64,000 bases of DNA from Pacificitalea manganoxidans (GCF_002504165.1 NZ_CP021404.1:806001-870000), one strand, 5' to 3'; counted from the stretch's first letter, positions 43,676 to 53,837 are shown. Numbers and translations are program-made. The notes: generated by a model not told the origin, from the letters alone.

Positions 43676-45028
43676 ATGTCCGCCCACGGTGCCCCGATCC
43701 CGATGACTGCCCGCGCGGGCCGGTCCCTGACTGGCACGGCGGAAGTGCCGGGCGATAAGTCGATTTCCCACCGCGCGATCATCCTTGGCGCGATGGCCGT
43801 GGGCGAGACCCGCGTGACCGGCCTGCTGGAAGGTCAGGACGTGCTGGACACCGCGCGCGCCATGCGCGCCTTTGGCGCCGAAGTCAGCCGCGACGATGAC
43901 GGTACATGGCATGTGCATGGCGTCGGTGTCGGCGGCTTTGCCGAGCCGGGCAATGTCATCGATTGCGGCAATTCCGGCACCGGCGTGCGACTGATCATGG
44001 GGACGATGGCCACCAGCCCGATCACCGCGACCTTCACCGGGGATGCGTCGCTCAATGGCCGTCCGATGGGACGGGTCACCGATCCGCTGGCGCTGTTTGG
44101 CACCCGCGCCTATGGGCGTCAGGGCGGGCGGCTGCCGATGACGGTGGTTGGTGCCGCCGATCCGGTGCCGGTGCGCTACACCGTGCCGGTGCCGTCGGCG
44201 CAGGTGAAATCGGCGGTGCTGCTGGCGGGGTTGAACGCGCCGGGCGAAACCGTGGTGATCGAGGCCGAAGCCACCCGCGACCATAGCGAGCGGATGCTGG
44301 CGGGGTTCGGGGCCAAGGTGCAGATCGACGACACGTCCGAGGGTCGGGTCATCACGCTGACCGGCCAGCCGGAACTGCGCCCGCAGGTGATTGCGGTGCC
44401 GCGCGATCCGTCCTCGGCCGCGTTCCCGGTCTGCGCGGCGCTGATCTGCGAAGGCTCGGACGTGCTGGTGCCCAATATCGGGCTGAACCCGACCCGCGCC
44501 GGGCTGTTCGAGACGCTGATCGAAATGGGCGCGGACCTGACCTATGAGAACCCGCGCGAAGAGGGCGGCGAGCCGGTGGCCGATCTGCGGGCGCGGTTCT
44601 CGCCCAACATGCGCGGCATCGAGGTGCCGCCTGAGCGTGCGCCTTCGATGATCGACGAATATCCGATCCTGTCGGTGGTCGCGGCCAATGCCGAAGGCAC
44701 CACGGTGATGCGCGGCGTCAAGGAGCTGCGAGTCAAGGAAAGCGACCGTATCGACGCGATGGCCCGTGGGCTGGAGCTGTGCGGTGTGACGGTGGCGGAA
44801 ACCGAGGACAGCTTTACCGTCGAAGGCCGTGGCGCGGGCGGTGTTCCGGGCGGCGCGACCTGTGCGGCGCGGCTGGATCACCGGATCGCGATGTCGTTCC
44901 TGATCTGCGGGATGGCGGCGCAGGCGGCGGTCAGCGTCGACGATGCCGGGCCGATTGCCACGTCTTTCCCGATTTTCGAGCCGCTGATGCGCGGGCTTGG
45001 CGCGGATCTGGTGCGGGACGCGGGCTAG
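43676..45028 (+). CDS. aroA: 3-phosphoshikimate 1-carboxyvinyltransferase (EPSP synthase)
   Basis: The protein has 450 residues. Substrate-binding motifs are [18 protein letters not shown] (residues ~24-41), [18 protein letters not shown] (~95-112), [19 protein letters not shown] and [17 protein letters not shown]. The GNSGTG loop is followed by Val-Arg-Leu as in class II-like EPSP synthases. It makes EPSP in the shikimate pathway. GGAGG lies 8 bases before the ATG at 43676. It is upstream of an ATP-grasp gene and cmk. Confidence 0.97.
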   Translation: MSAHGAPIPMTARAGRSLTGTAEVPGDKSISHRAIILGAMAVGETRVTGLLEGQDVLDTARAMRAFGAEVSRDDDGTWHVHGVGVGGFAEPGNVIDCGNSGTGVRLIMGTMATSPITATFTGDASLNGRPMGRVTDPLALFGTRAYGRQGGRLPMTVVGAADPVPVRYTVPVPSAQVKSAVLLAGLNAPGETVVIEAEATRDHSERMLAGFGAKVQIDDTSEGRVITLTGQPELRPQVIAVPRDPSSAAFPVCAALICEGSDVLVPNIGLNPTRAGLFETLIEMGADLTYENPREEGGEPVADLRARFSPNMRGIEVPPERAPSMIDEYPILSVVAANAEGTTVMRGVKELRVKESDRIDAMARGLELCGVTVAETEDSFTVEGRGAGGVPGGATCAARLDHRIAMSFLICGMAAQAAVSVDDAGPIATSFPIFEPLMRGLGADLVRDAG

Positions 45029-45185
45029 GCCACAGGCCGACACGGGCCGCTGACGGGGGCCGGTGACGCGGAACAGTGACGGGGGCGGGCGCGCGCGCGG
45101 CGAGGGCGCGGGGCGCGCGATACCGAAGGGACAGGGAAACGGGCGGGCCGCATGTCGCGGACCGGGGTAAGGGGTGACGAGTGCG

Positions 45186-46151
45186 ATGAGTAACGTGACA
45201 GACGGCATGACCGGAGCCACGCGCGCCGCAGGGCGCACGCGGCCTGACAGCGCGGCGCGGCGGATCGCGCGGACGCGGTTTCTGGATTGGCGGGACCGGG
45301 CGCGGGCCCGGATCGACCGGGCGCGCGGGCTTCCCCGCCTGCGGGCGGAGTTCGAGGCACGGGTCGGCTATCCGCTGGACCTGACCGATCCGCAGAGCTT
45401 CAACGCCAAGATCCAGTGGCGCAAGATCCATGATCGCAACCCGCTGCATCCCGTCGTCGCCGACAAATACCGGATGCGTCAGTGGCTGACGGACCATCTG
45501 GGCGCGGCCCGGGCGGAGGCGCTGCTGGTGCCGTTGCACCGGGTCACCGACCGCCCTGCGGATCTGGATCTGACCGGCCTGCCCGACGGGCTGGTCATCA
45601 AGCCAAACCACGCCTCGCGCATGTTGCGGTTCCGCTATCCGGGCAAGCCGTTCGATCTGGAAGAGGTCCGGCTGATTTCGCAGCTGTGGCTGCTCAAGCA
45701 ATATGGCAGCTTGCGGCAGGAATGGGCCTATTGGCCGATCCCGCGCCGGATCATGGTGGAGGAGCTGGTGCCCCGCGCCGATGGCAGCCCCGCCGACGAT
45801 GTGAAGATTATCTGTTTCCACGGCAAGCCCGCCTATGTGATGGCCGAATTCAACCGGTTCAACGGGGCCTATCAGGTGGGCTACACCCCCGATGGCGGGC
45901 CATTGGGGATCTTTAACAAGGGGGATGTGCCACGGGTCGCGCCGCCCCCGCCGCATCTGGCGCGGATGATGGAACTGGCGGAGGAGATTTCCGCCCCGTT
46001 CGATCATGTCCGGGTGGATTTCCTGACCAATGGCACGGATTTCGCGCTGAACGAATTGTCGCTCTATCGCGGCAGCGGCATGAACCGGTTCGTGCCGGAA
46101 AGCTACGATTTCGACATGGGCGCGCTGTGGACATTGCCGGGGCGCGGCTGA
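45186..46151 (+). CDS. TupA-like ATP-grasp protein
   Basis: The protein has 321 residues from the ATG at 45186 (an in-frame GTG at 45174 is possible). A basic N-terminus precedes PQSFNAKIQWRKIHDRNPLH, VVADKYRMRQWL and LVIKPNHASRMLRF (ATP-binding Lys), then RIMVEELVP and HVRVDFLTNGTDFALNELSL (Mg2+ acids Asp and Glu), all in the order of the ATPgrasp_TupA family. Members are linked to teichuronopeptide or capsule/exopolysaccharide synthesis and ligate amino acids or sugars. It interrupts the usual aroA-cmk-rpsA order. Confidence 0.83.
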   Translation: MSNVTDGMTGATRAAGRTRPDSAARRIARTRFLDWRDRARARIDRARGLPRLRAEFEARVGYPLDLTDPQSFNAKIQWRKIHDRNPLHPVVADKYRMRQWLTDHLGAARAEALLVPLHRVTDRPADLDLTGLPDGLVIKPNHASRMLRFRYPGKPFDLEEVRLISQLWLLKQYGSLRQEWAYWPIPRRIMVEELVPRADGSPADDVKIICFHGKPAYVMAEFNRFNGAYQVGYTPDGGPLGIFNKGDVPRVAPPPPHLARMMELAEEISAPFDHVRVDFLTNGTDFALNELSLYRGSGMNRFVPESYDFDMGALWTLPGRG

Positions 46152-46237
46152 GCGGATCGGGGGCTGTCCCGGCGGTGGTGCTTGCCCTGCGGGGATGCGG
46201 GGGCTAGGTCGGGGGCCAGATCACGACAGAGGTTGCC

Positions 46238-46846
46238 ATGCCGTTCACCATCGCCATCGACGGACCTGCCGCAGCCGGCAAGGGCACGATTTCCAAAGCC
46301 GTCGCGGCGGCGCTGGGCTATGCGCATCTGGATACCGGATTGCTTTATCGCGCGACGGGGCGGCGGGTGCTGGACGGGTTGGAGCCGCTGGCCGCCGCAC
46401 AGGCGCTGGTGGCCGAGGATCTGGCCCGCGACGGGCTGCGCACGCCGGAGGTGGCCCAAGCGGCCAGCCGGGTCGCGGCGCTGCCCGAAGTGCGCGCAGC
46501 GCTCGTCGATTTTCAGCGCGCTTTTGCCCGGCGGCAGGGCGGCGCGGTTCTGGACGGGCGCGATATCGGCACGGTGATCTGCCCCGATGCGGATGTGAAG
46601 CTGTTCGTCACCGCCAGTGCGGAAATCCGGGCCCAGCGGCGGCTGGCGGAATTGCTGGCCGGGGGGCATGATGTGACGGCGGACCAGGTTCTGGCCGATG
46701 TGCGCGAGCGCGACGCCCGCGACATGGACCGGGCCGACGCGCCGCTGAAACCAGCCGAGGATGCCGTGCGGCTCGACACCAGTGCGCTGGATATCGACAC
46801 GGCGATTGCGCAGGCGCTGGCGATCATCCGCACCCGGCAGGGCTGA
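46238..46846 (+). CDS. cmk: Cytidylate kinase
   Basis: This 202-residue enzyme opens with the P-loop [19 protein letters not shown] (residues ~5-23). It has the CMP-binding segment [15 protein letters not shown], the [19 protein letters not shown] motif (residues ~105-123) with the CMP-contacting Arg, and the lid [13 protein letters not shown]. It phosphorylates CMP and dCMP. The position immediately upstream of rpsA is conserved across proteobacteria. Confidence 0.96.
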   Translation: MPFTIAIDGPAAAGKGTISKAVAAALGYAHLDTGLLYRATGRRVLDGLEPLAAAQALVAEDLARDGLRTPEVAQAASRVAALPEVRAALVDFQRAFARRQGGAVLDGRDIGTVICPDADVKLFVTASAEIRAQRRLAELLAGGHDVTADQVLADVRERDARDMDRADAPLKPAEDAVRLDTSALDIDTAIAQALAIIRTRQG

Positions 46847-46918
46847 CGCGCCGGGGGATCGGCAGGGGATCGGCGGTCAGGTGACGGCTGCGGCGCGCGC
46901 GGAGGGGCGGCGAAAGGC

Positions 46919-46947
46919 TTGCGATTTGCGGAAATTCCCACTATAGA
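46919..46947 (+). promoter_or_regulatory. Sigma-70 promoter of rpsA
   Basis: TTGCGA (46919-46924), 17 bases, TATAGA (46942-46947). The predicted start near 46954 gives rpsA a ~190-base leader. It is the best sigma-70 match in the gap. Confidence 0.7.
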
Positions 46948-46994
46948 GCCGCTGTCGAAGCGCAGGATTACAAGGCGCACGGGGGTCAAGGAGC

Positions 46995-47025
46995 AGGGTC
47001 GGTCACAACCGGCCCTTGTTTTATT
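46995..47025 (+). terminator. Terminator-like hairpin inside the rpsA leader
   Basis: AGGGTCGGT (46995-47003) pairs with ACCGGCCCT (47008-47016) in a 9-bp stem with one G-T pair and a CACA loop, followed by TTGTTTTATT. It lies between the rpsA promoter and start codon, so it can end transcription early and release a ~70-base RNA, or act as an attenuator. Confidence 0.65.
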
Positions 47026-47144
47026 GGATCCCGATGTGGTGGCGCCTTTGCGGGCCCGCCTCGCCTGCGCGACCTGACCAACCCAAGACCGGCGGAGACA
47101 ACCGCTCGGCCAGCAAAATCGAAACCGAAGGAAAACGCTTACAT

Positions 47145-48824
47145 ATGTCCGCGAACGCATCCATGGAGGAATTCGAAGCCCTCCTGCAAGAAAGCTTCGA
47201 TATCGACACCCCGAGCGAGGGCTCGGTTGTCAAAGGCAAGGTCATCGCCATCGAGGCGGGCCAGGCCATCATCGACGTCGGCTACAAAATGGAAGGCCGC
47301 GTTGATCTGAAAGAATTCACCAACCCCGGCGAAGCGCCCGACATCAATGTCGGTGACGAAGTCGAAGTTTACCTCGACCGCGTCGAGAACGCCCGTGGCG
47401 AAGCCTCGATCAGCCGTGACAAGGCCCGCCGCGAGGAAGCCTGGGACCGTCTGGAAAAGGCCTATGCCGACGAGAACCGCGTCGAAGGCGCGATCTTTGG
47501 CCGGGTCAAGGGCGGCTTCACCGTCGATCTGGGCGGCGCTGTTGCGTTCCTGCCCGGCAGCCAGGTCGATGTGCGCCCCGTGCGCGATGCCGGCCCGCTG
47601 ATGGGCCTGAAGCAGCCGTTCCAGATCCTGAAAATGGATCGCCGTCGCGGCAATATCGTGGTTTCGCGCCGCGCTATCCTGGAAGAAAGCCGTGCCGAAC
47701 AGCGCGCCGAGGTCATCGCCAAGCTGACCGAAGGCGACGCGGTGGACGGTGTCGTCAAGAACATCACCGAATACGGCGCCTTCGTCGATCTGGGTGGTGT
47801 GGACGGCCTGCTGCACGTCACCGACATGGCCTGGCGCCGCGTCAACCACCCCTCGGAGATCCTGTCGATCGGCGAAACCGTCAAGGTTCAGGTCATCAAG
47901 ATCAACAAGGAAACCCACCGTATCAGCCTCGGCATGAAGCAGCTGCAGGACGATCCGTGGGATAGCGTCGAAGGCAAGTTCCCGATCGACACCGTGCACA
48001 CTGGCCGCGTGACCAACATCACCGACTACGGTGCGTTCGTCGAGCTGGAGCCCGGCGTCGAAGGTCTGGTCCACGTCTCCGAGATGTCCTGGACCAAGAA
48101 GAACGTGCACCCCGGCAAGATCGTCTCCACCTCGCAGGAAGTGGACGTCATGGTGCTGGAGATCGACACCGCGAAGCGTCGCGTGTCGCTGGGTCTCAAG
48201 CAGACCATGCGCAACCCGTGGGAAGTCTTTGCCGAGACCCATCCCGAGGGCACGCAGGTCGAGGGCGAGGTCAAGAACATCACCGAATTCGGTCTGTTCA
48301 TCGGCCTGCCAGGCGATATCGACGGCATGGTGCACCTGTCCGACCTCAGCTGGGACGAGCGCGGCGAAGACGCGATCCAGTCCTACCGCAAGGGCGATGT
48401 CGTGCAGGCTGTCGTGTCCGAAGTGGATGTCGACAAGGAGCGTATCTCGCTCTCCATCAAAGCTCTCGGCGGTGACAAGTTCGCCGAAGCCGTGGGCGGC
48501 GTGAAGCGCGGCTCCATCGTCACCGTCGAAGTGACTGCGATCGAAGATGGCGGCGTCGAGGTGGAATACGAAGGCATGAAATCCTTCATCCGCCGTTCCG
48601 ACCTGTCCCGCGACCGTGCCGAGCAGCGCCCCGAGCGTTTCCAGGTCGGCGACAAGGTCGATGTGCGCATCACCAACGTGGACAGCAAGACCCGCCGTCT
48701 GGGCGTGTCGATCAAAGCGCGCGAGATCGCCGAAGAGAAAGAGGCCGTCGAACAGTATGGCTCCTCCGTCTCCGGCGCGTCGCTGGGCGACATCCTCGGT
48801 GCCGCTCTGAAGGGCGACAACTGA
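47145..48824 (+). CDS. rpsA: 30S ribosomal protein S1
   Basis: The protein has 559 residues. Six S1 (OB-fold) repeats are spaced about 85-90 residues apart from residue ~25; repeats 3-6 show GVVKNITEYGAFVDLGGVDG, VTNITDYGAFVELEPGVEGL, VKNITEFGLFIGLPGDIDGM and VTAIEDGGVEVEYEGM. S1 brings structured mRNAs to the 30S subunit. ATG 47145 agrees with the family N-terminus (MSANASMEEFEALL) and follows GAAGGAAAA. A strong terminator ends the gene. Confidence 0.98.
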   Translation: MSANASMEEFEALLQESFDIDTPSEGSVVKGKVIAIEAGQAIIDVGYKMEGRVDLKEFTNPGEAPDINVGDEVEVYLDRVENARGEASISRDKARREEAWDRLEKAYADENRVEGAIFGRVKGGFTVDLGGAVAFLPGSQVDVRPVRDAGPLMGLKQPFQILKMDRRRGNIVVSRRAILEESRAEQRAEVIAKLTEGDAVDGVVKNITEYGAFVDLGGVDGLLHVTDMAWRRVNHPSEILSIGETVKVQVIKINKETHRISLGMKQLQDDPWDSVEGKFPIDTVHTGRVTNITDYGAFVELEPGVEGLVHVSEMSWTKKNVHPGKIVSTSQEVDVMVLEIDTAKRRVSLGLKQTMRNPWEVFAETHPEGTQVEGEVKNITEFGLFIGLPGDIDGMVHLSDLSWDERGEDAIQSYRKGDVVQAVVSEVDVDKERISLSIKALGGDKFAEAVGGVKRGSIVTVEVTAIEDGGVEVEYEGMKSFIRRSDLSRDRAEQRPERFQVGDKVDVRITNVDSKTRRLGVSIKAREIAEEKEAVEQYGSSVSGASLGDILGAALKGDN

Positions 48825-48876
48825 TCCCGGACCGGGTTGCGCCTCCGCGCGTGATCCGGGCCTGTAGCTGATATGA

Positions 48877-48910
48877 ACGGCCCCGCGCAGACCGCGCGGG
48901 GCCGTTTTTT
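48877..48910 (+). terminator. Intrinsic terminator of rpsA
   Basis: ACGGCCCCGCGC (48877-48888) pairs perfectly with GCGCGGGGCCGT (48894-48905) around a 5-base loop and runs into TTTTTT (48905-48910). It separates rpsA from ihfB. Confidence 0.93.
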
Positions 48911-49142
48911 CATGGCCGGATGGTTCCCACGGCCCGCGCGCCGCGCGTCGGTCCGGGGCGATAGGTCCGCCCCGGCGCGATTCGTCTGGCTCGCCATGCT
49001 GCGGTGCAGGACAGGCGGGGCAGGGCGGAACAAAACGCGCCACAGACCGGGCGTGCCGCGACGCTGCGCCGCGGCACCGCCTGCTGCCGCATTTTCATGC
49101 CGTCAAACCGCAGAAAAGACGGAGAAATCCGCCGCGAACCAT

Positions 49143-49170
49143 TTTGCGATTGTGACTTTCGCCCTATAGT
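49143..49170 (+). promoter_or_regulatory. Putative promoter of ihfB
   Basis: A good -10, TATAGT (49165-49170), is preceded by overlapping -35 candidates TTTGCG (49143, spacing 16) and TTGCGA (49144, spacing 15). The rest of the ~320-base gap after the rpsA terminator (48911-49142) shows no gene or other signal. Confidence 0.5.
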
Positions 49171-49228
49171 TCAAGTTCTCTATAACCGGTTGAGCCAGAG
49201 CCGCATCACCTTGGGGGGAGCAGCGCGC

Positions 49229-49510
49229 ATGATCAGGTCCGAACTGATCCAGAAGATCGCAGACGAAAATCCGCATCTCTATCAGCGCGATGTCGAGCGC
49301 ATCGTGAACACCATTTTCGAAGAAATCATCGAAGCCATGGCGCGGGGCGACCGTGTCGAACTGCGTGGGTTCGGGGCGTTTTCGGTCAAGAAACGCGACG
49401 CCCGCACCGGCCGCAACCCCCGCACCGGCGAGGCGGTAGAGGTCGAGGAAAAGCATGTGCCCTTCTTCAAGACCGGCAAGCTGCTGCGCGACCGTTTGAA
49501 CGATTCCTGA
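49229..49510 (+). CDS. ihfB: Integration host factor subunit beta
   Basis: This 93-residue protein belongs to the HU/IHF family: [57 protein letters not shown] (body) and the arm [20 protein letters not shown] with the DNA-intercalating Pro. The [10 protein letters not shown] tail is typical of IhfB. It bends DNA with IhfA. The start follows GGGGGGAG; longer frames upstream overlap the promoter. Confidence 0.97.
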   Translation: MIRSELIQKIADENPHLYQRDVERIVNTIFEEIIEAMARGDRVELRGFGAFSVKKRDARTGRNPRTGEAVEVEEKHVPFFKTGKLLRDRLNDS

Positions 49511-49586
49511 CGTCGGCCCGCCCTGTTCTGGCCTGTTCTGATCCCGGCCCGCCCTGACACCGTCTGCTGCGAAAGTCCGCCCTACA

Positions 49587-49952
49587 ATGCGTTATATTCG
49601 TTATACATTCCTTGCCCTGATCGCGATCTGCCTGCTGCTGGTGGCCTTGGCCAACCGTCAGGTGGTGACGCTGCGGCTGCTGCCCGCCGATCTGGCTGAG
49701 TTGCTGAACATGCCTTTCACCGTGTCGATGCCGTTGTTTCTGGTGGTGCTTGCGGGTGTGGCGGTAGGCTTGCTCGTCGGGTTCGTGTGGGAATGGGCGC
49801 GGGAGCATCGCTACCGGGCCGAGATGCAGCGCCAGACCCGCGAGAAGCAGAAGTTGCAGCGCGAGATCGGACGCCTGCGGACCGAGCAGGAGGACGGCGA
49901 CGAGGTGCTGGCCCTGCTGGAAAGCTCCGAGCCGTCGCGCCGCGCGGGCTGA
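49587..49952 (+). CDS. LapA-domain (DUF1049) inner-membrane protein
   Basis: The protein has 121 residues with two spans (residues ~6-24 and ~47-70) and a charged coiled-coil tail ([20 protein letters not shown]). The [18 protein letters not shown] segment between them is the LapA-domain signature. E. coli LapA works with LapB and YejM to tune LpxC and LPS levels. The slot after ihfB and before trpF is common in this family. Confidence 0.88.
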   Translation: MRYIRYTFLALIAICLLLVALANRQVVTLRLLPADLAELLNMPFTVSMPLFLVVLAGVAVGLLVGFVWEWAREHRYRAEMQRQTREKQKLQREIGRLRTEQEDGDEVLALLESSEPSRRAG

Positions 49953-50037
49953 CGCCCCTGCTGTGAGGGTGGCGGTGCTTTACACCGCGCCCGCGACCGC
50001 CTATCCGCGCCGCATCCCCAGTTGCGGAGCCTGCGCC

Positions 50038-50745
50038 ATGCCTGTGAAATTCGTGCCCCCTTCAAGTGCCCGTGCGGGGACCCGCCCCGGCGGTGTGCGG
50101 GTAAAGATCTGCGGCCTGACCCGGCCCGAACATGTGGGGGCGGCAGCCGAGGCAGGCGCGGTCTATGGCGGGTTCGTCTTCTTTCCCAAAAGCCCGCGCA
50201 ACGTGGGCATCGACCGCGCGCGGGAGCTTGCCTTGACCGCCCCGCTGGGGCTGGCGAAGGTGGCGCTGACGGTGAATGCGGATGACGCGCTGCTGGATGA
50301 GATCACCGCGCGGGTGCCCTTGGACATGATACAACTGCACGGGGCGGAGAGCCCGGAGCGTGTTGCCGCCATCCGCGCGCGCTACGGCCTGCCGGTGATG
50401 AAGGCTGTGGGGATCGCGGAGGAGGCGGATCTGGCCGCGCTTGACCACTATGCCGCCGTGGCCGACCAGCTTCTGATCGACGCGAAGCCGCCCCGCGATG
50501 CGGCGCTGCCGGGGGGCAACGGGCTTGCCTTTGACTGGCGGTTGATCGCGGGCAAAAGCTGGCAGGTGCCGTGGATGCTGGCCGGTGGGCTGACCCCCGA
50601 TAATGTGGCGGAGGCCGTGCGGCTGACCGGCGCGGCGCAGGTCGATGTGTCCTCGGGCGTGGAAAGCGCACCGGGCGAGAAAGACCCCGCGCGGGTTGCG
50701 GCCTTTGTCGCGGCTGCCCGCAGCGATGTGCCCGTGCTGCGCTAG
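50038..50745 (+). CDS. trpF: Phosphoribosylanthranilate isomerase
   Basis: The protein has 235 residues. The barrel carries [15 protein letters not shown] (catalytic Cys near residue 25), [46 protein letters not shown] (Asp) and the phosphate loops [14 protein letters not shown] and [15 protein letters not shown]. It isomerises PRA to CdRP in tryptophan synthesis. ATG 50038 begins the folded part; frames open upstream lack a ribosome site. trpB, a common neighbour, is 10.7 kb away. Confidence 0.96.
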   Translation: MPVKFVPPSSARAGTRPGGVRVKICGLTRPEHVGAAAEAGAVYGGFVFFPKSPRNVGIDRARELALTAPLGLAKVALTVNADDALLDEITARVPLDMIQLHGAESPERVAAIRARYGLPVMKAVGIAEEADLAALDHYAAVADQLLIDAKPPRDAALPGGNGLAFDWRLIAGKSWQVPWMLAGGLTPDNVAEAVRLTGAAQVDVSSGVESAPGEKDPARVAAFVAAARSDVPVLR

Positions 50746-50799
50746 GACGCGGCGCGGGGCGTATTTCAGACAGTCCGAGAACAGGGGCGCGCGCAGGTC

Positions 50800-51417
50800 A
50801 TGGAGATGATCACGTCACAGTTGTGGTTCGATCTGCTGGGCACATTCGTGTTTGGCATTTCCGGCGGCATGCTGGCGGTGCGGCGGGAACTGGACCTGTT
50901 CGGGGTCATGGTCCTGTCGCTGGCCGCTGCGCTGGCGGGTGGGGTGCTGCGCGATGTGGCGCTGGGGGACACGCCCCCGGCGGCGCTGCGCGATGCGCGC
51001 TACCTGTTGGCCGCGCTGGCGGCGGGGCTTTGTGCTTTTGCCTTTCATCGCGGGATCGAGCGGCTGGCAAAGCCGGTCATGGTCTTCGATGCCGCTGGTC
51101 TGGGGCTTTTTGCGGTAAGCGGCTGTCAAAAGGCGCTGAGCCTTGGGGTCGCGCCACTGCCTGCGGTGCTGCTGGGGGTGCTGACAGCGGTGGGAGGCGG
51201 CGCGCTGCGCGATCTGCTGGTGACCGAAGTGCCGCGCGTGCTGCGCGAAGACATCTATGCGCTGGCGGCCTTGGCCGGGGCGACGGTGGTCGCGGTGGGG
51301 GCGTGGCTGGGGCTGGCGCCCGCGCCGGTCGCGTTGCTGGGGGTTGCGCTGACCTTTGCGTTGCGGGTGGTCAGCGTGTGGCGCGGCTGGCGTGCGCCAA
51401 AGGCGCCGGGCAGCTAA
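50800..51417 (+). CDS. TRIC-type cation channel family (YicG/UPF0126) membrane protein
   Basis: This 205-residue protein has about seven spans and the two-repeat pattern of the family: LGTFVFGISGGMLAVRRELD then LAGGVLRDVALGDTPPAALR, repeated as FDAAGLGLFAVSGCQKAL then VGGGALRDLLVTEVPRVLRE. The paired GGxLRD motifs line the ion path in TRIC-like channels. Physiological ion and regulation are not known for this subgroup. Confidence 0.92.
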   Translation: MEMITSQLWFDLLGTFVFGISGGMLAVRRELDLFGVMVLSLAAALAGGVLRDVALGDTPPAALRDARYLLAALAAGLCAFAFHRGIERLAKPVMVFDAAGLGLFAVSGCQKALSLGVAPLPAVLLGVLTAVGGGALRDLLVTEVPRVLREDIYALAALAGATVVAVGAWLGLAPAPVALLGVALTFALRVVSVWRGWRAPKAPGS

Positions 51418-51440
51418 CCAACCCACCGCCCGCCCGTGAA

Positions 51441-51474
51441 AAAGCCCGGCGCGCAGGCGAAGCGGCCGGGCTTT
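51441..51474. terminator. Bidirectional terminator between the TRIC-type gene and gcrA
   Basis: AAAGCCCGGC (51441-51450) pairs perfectly with GCCGGGCTTT (51465-51474). T-rich tails flank it on both strands (TTTGATATTT rightward, TTTTTCAC leftward), so it can serve both convergent genes. Confidence 0.85.
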
Positions 51475-51530
51475 GATATTTCAGACCATGTTGGCCCGGA
51501 GGCGGATCTGGCTGTGACCCGGCCTGCGGA

Positions 51531-52157
51531 TCAGCGGCGACGGTCGCGGCGCGAGCTCATCGGCTGGAACGCGACGCCCACATGCGCCTCGCAATAGGGT
51601 TTGCCGGGCTGCACGGAGAGGCCGCAGAACCAGAAATCTTCGGTCGCGGGGTCACCGATCGGCCATTTGCAGGTCCGTTCGGTCAGTTCCATCAAGCCCA
51701 GACGGCGGGCTTTCTTTTCGACCTCGCGCACCGAGGCCAGCGCTTCGGGGGAGATTTCATTGGCCGAAGGCTGCGGTGGCAGCGGCTGACCGGCGGGGAT
51801 GATCGCCTTGCGCGCCGGGCTGGGCGGCGGGTTGGCGGACATGGTCGCCGGTTCGGGCCGCGGCGCGGCGGGGCGGGCCGGTTTTTCCGGTTTGGGCGGA
51901 GCGCTCGGGCGCGGCGTTTCCGCCGCGGGTTCGGCGGCGGCGGCGGGCTCCGGCGTGGCGGCGGTGTCCGCGCGGGTGCCGGTCGTCGCGGCGGCGGCAG
52001 CGGTGCCGCCGGTGCGGTTCGAAAGGCCAAGGCGGTGGACCTTGCCGATCACGGCATTGCGGGTCACGCCGCCCAGTTCCTTGGCGATCTGGCTGGCGCT
52101 CTGCCCGTCGCTCCACATCTTCTTCAGCGTCTCGACGCGTTCGTCTGTCCAGGACAT
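51531..52157 (-). CDS. gcrA: GcrA cell-cycle regulator
   Basis: The protein has 208 residues. The N-terminal DNA-binding helix-turn-helix (MSWTDERVETLKKMWSDGQS, then SQIAKELGGVTRNAVIGKVH, residues 1-~43) is near-identical in style to Caulobacter GcrA. A long Ala/Pro/Thr linker leads to the C-terminal sigma-70-binding domain (ERTCKWPIGDPATEDFWFCG, KPYCEAHVGVAFQP), whose cysteines are conserved. GcrA activates transcription from GANTC-methylated promoters. Confidence 0.96.
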   Translation of the reverse strand: MSWTDERVETLKKMWSDGQSASQIAKELGGVTRNAVIGKVHRLGLSNRTGGTAAAAATTGTRADTAATPEPAAAAEPAAETPRPSAPPKPEKPARPAAPRPEPATMSANPPPSPARKAIIPAGQPLPPQPSANEISPEALASVREVEKKARRLGLMELTERTCKWPIGDPATEDFWFCGLSVQPGKPYCEAHVGVAFQPMSSRRDRRR

Positions 52158-52230
52158 CGTCGGCTCCCAGCAACATATGGCACCGCCCCGGGGCGGGGGG
52201 TGCCGTTCCGTTCATCTCAGTTGAGGTCCC

Positions 52231-52259
52231 ATTTTAAGCATCCCGCCGGGCAACTACAA
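52231..52259 (-). promoter_or_regulatory. Sigma-70 promoter of gcrA
   Basis: On the minus strand TTGTAG (52259-52254), 17 bases, TAAAAT (52236-52231); the predicted start near 52224 leaves a ~67-base leader. Confidence 0.65.
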
Positions 52260-52431
52260 GCGGTGCCGAAGGCGCGGGGGGAATTGTCGCGGGTTTCCCC
52301 AGCGTTGTCCGCCCGTGCGGCGCTGGGGTTGGGGGCTGCGGGTTGGGGGCTGATAGGCACGCGGCGTCGGGGTGGGGCGGAGGCCGCGACTCATCTGGCG
52401 GCAGGCGCGCGGCTGGTGTAAAGCGGCGCCC

Positions 52432-53811
52432 ATGTCCCAGAACCCCCCCAATCTGCGCCCCGATATTGCCCAGCCCCGGTTTGACGCTGATCGTCGCCAG
52501 GGCCAGCCCTCGATCGGGATGGTCTCTCTTGGCTGTCCCAAGGCGCTGGTCGACAGCGAACGCATCCTGACCCGGCTGCGCGCCGAAGGCTATGGCGTGT
52601 CGCCCGATTATCAGGGTGCCGATGCGGTGATCGTGAACACCTGCGGGTTTCTGGACAGCGCCAAGGCCGAAAGCTTGCAGGCCATCGGCGAGGCGCTGAA
52701 CGAAAATGGCCGGGTGATCGTGACCGGCTGTCTGGGCGCGGAGCCGGAATATATCACCGGCGCGCATCCCAAAGTGTTGGCCGTGACAGGGCCGCAGCAA
52801 TACGAACAGGTGCTGGACGCGGTGCATGCCGCCGTGCCGCCGTCGCCCGATCCGTTTATCGATCTGATGCCCGCGACGGGCGTGACGCTGACGCCGCGCC
52901 ATTACAGCTATCTGAAGATTTCCGAGGGCTGCAATCACAAGTGCAAGTTCTGCATCATCCCCGATATGCGGGGGCGTCTGGCGAGCCGTCCGGCCCATGC
53001 GGTGCTGCGCGAGGCCGAGAAGCTCGTCGAGGCGGGCGTGCAGGAATTGCTGGTGATTTCGCAAGACACCTCGGCCTATGGCGTTGATCGCAAACATGCG
53101 GCGAGCCCGTGGAAGGACCGCGAGGTGCGCGCCCATATCACCGATCTGGCGCGCGAGCTTGGCGGTCTGGGCGCGTGGGTGCGGTTGCATTACGTCTATC
53201 CCTATCCGCATGTGCGCGACCTGATCCCGCTGATGGCCGAGGGGCTGGTGCTGCCTTATCTGGATATCCCGTTCCAGCATGCCGATCCCGCTGTGCTGAA
53301 GCGGATGGCCCGCCCTGCCGCCGCGGCGCGCACGCTTGACGAGATCGCCGCGTGGCGCCGGGCCTGCCCGGAGATTACCCTGCGCTCGACCTTCATCGTC
53401 GGGTATCCGGGCGAGACGGAAGACGAATTTCAGGTGCTTCTGGACTGGCTGGACGAGGCGCAATTGGATCGGGTCGGGTGTTTTCAGTATGAGAACGTCG
53501 CCGGGGCGCGGTCTAATGATCTGCCCAATCACGTCGCGCCAGAGGTCAAACAGGACCGCTGGGATCGGTTCATGGCCAAGGCGCAGGCGATTTCCGAAGC
53601 GAAGCTCGCCGCTAAGGTGGGCAGCCGTCAGGAGGTCATCGTGGACGAGGTCGATGGCGAGGCCGCGACCTGTCGCACCATGGCCGACGCGCCGGAGATC
53701 GACGGCAATCTGTTCATCGACGAAGGCTTCGAGGGGCTGAAGCCCGGTCAGCGCCTGATGGTCGAGGTGGACGAGGCCAGCGAATACGATCTGTGGGGGC
53801 GCATCGTCTGA
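52432..53811 (+). CDS. rimO: Ribosomal protein S12 methylthiotransferase RimO
   Basis: The protein has 459 residues. The N-terminal MTTase domain ([52 protein letters not shown]) supplies three Cys. The radical-SAM cluster is CNHKCKFC (residues ~167-174), with [16 protein letters not shown] further on. A TRAM domain ends the protein. RimO thiomethylates an Asp of S12. ATG 52432 fits the family; the upstream in-frame segment lies in the gcrA promoter region. Confidence 0.97.
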   Translation: MSQNPPNLRPDIAQPRFDADRRQGQPSIGMVSLGCPKALVDSERILTRLRAEGYGVSPDYQGADAVIVNTCGFLDSAKAESLQAIGEALNENGRVIVTGCLGAEPEYITGAHPKVLAVTGPQQYEQVLDAVHAAVPPSPDPFIDLMPATGVTLTPRHYSYLKISEGCNHKCKFCIIPDMRGRLASRPAHAVLREAEKLVEAGVQELLVISQDTSAYGVDRKHAASPWKDREVRAHITDLARELGGLGAWVRLHYVYPYPHVRDLIPLMAEGLVLPYLDIPFQHADPAVLKRMARPAAAARTLDEIAAWRRACPEITLRSTFIVGYPGETEDEFQVLLDWLDEAQLDRVGCFQYENVAGARSNDLPNHVAPEVKQDRWDRFMAKAQAISEAKLAAKVGSRQEVIVDEVDGEAATCRTMADAPEIDGNLFIDEGFEGLKPGQRLMVEVDEASEYDLWGRIV

Positions 53812-53837
53812 GCGCTCAGCGCGGGCTGCGGCGGAGG

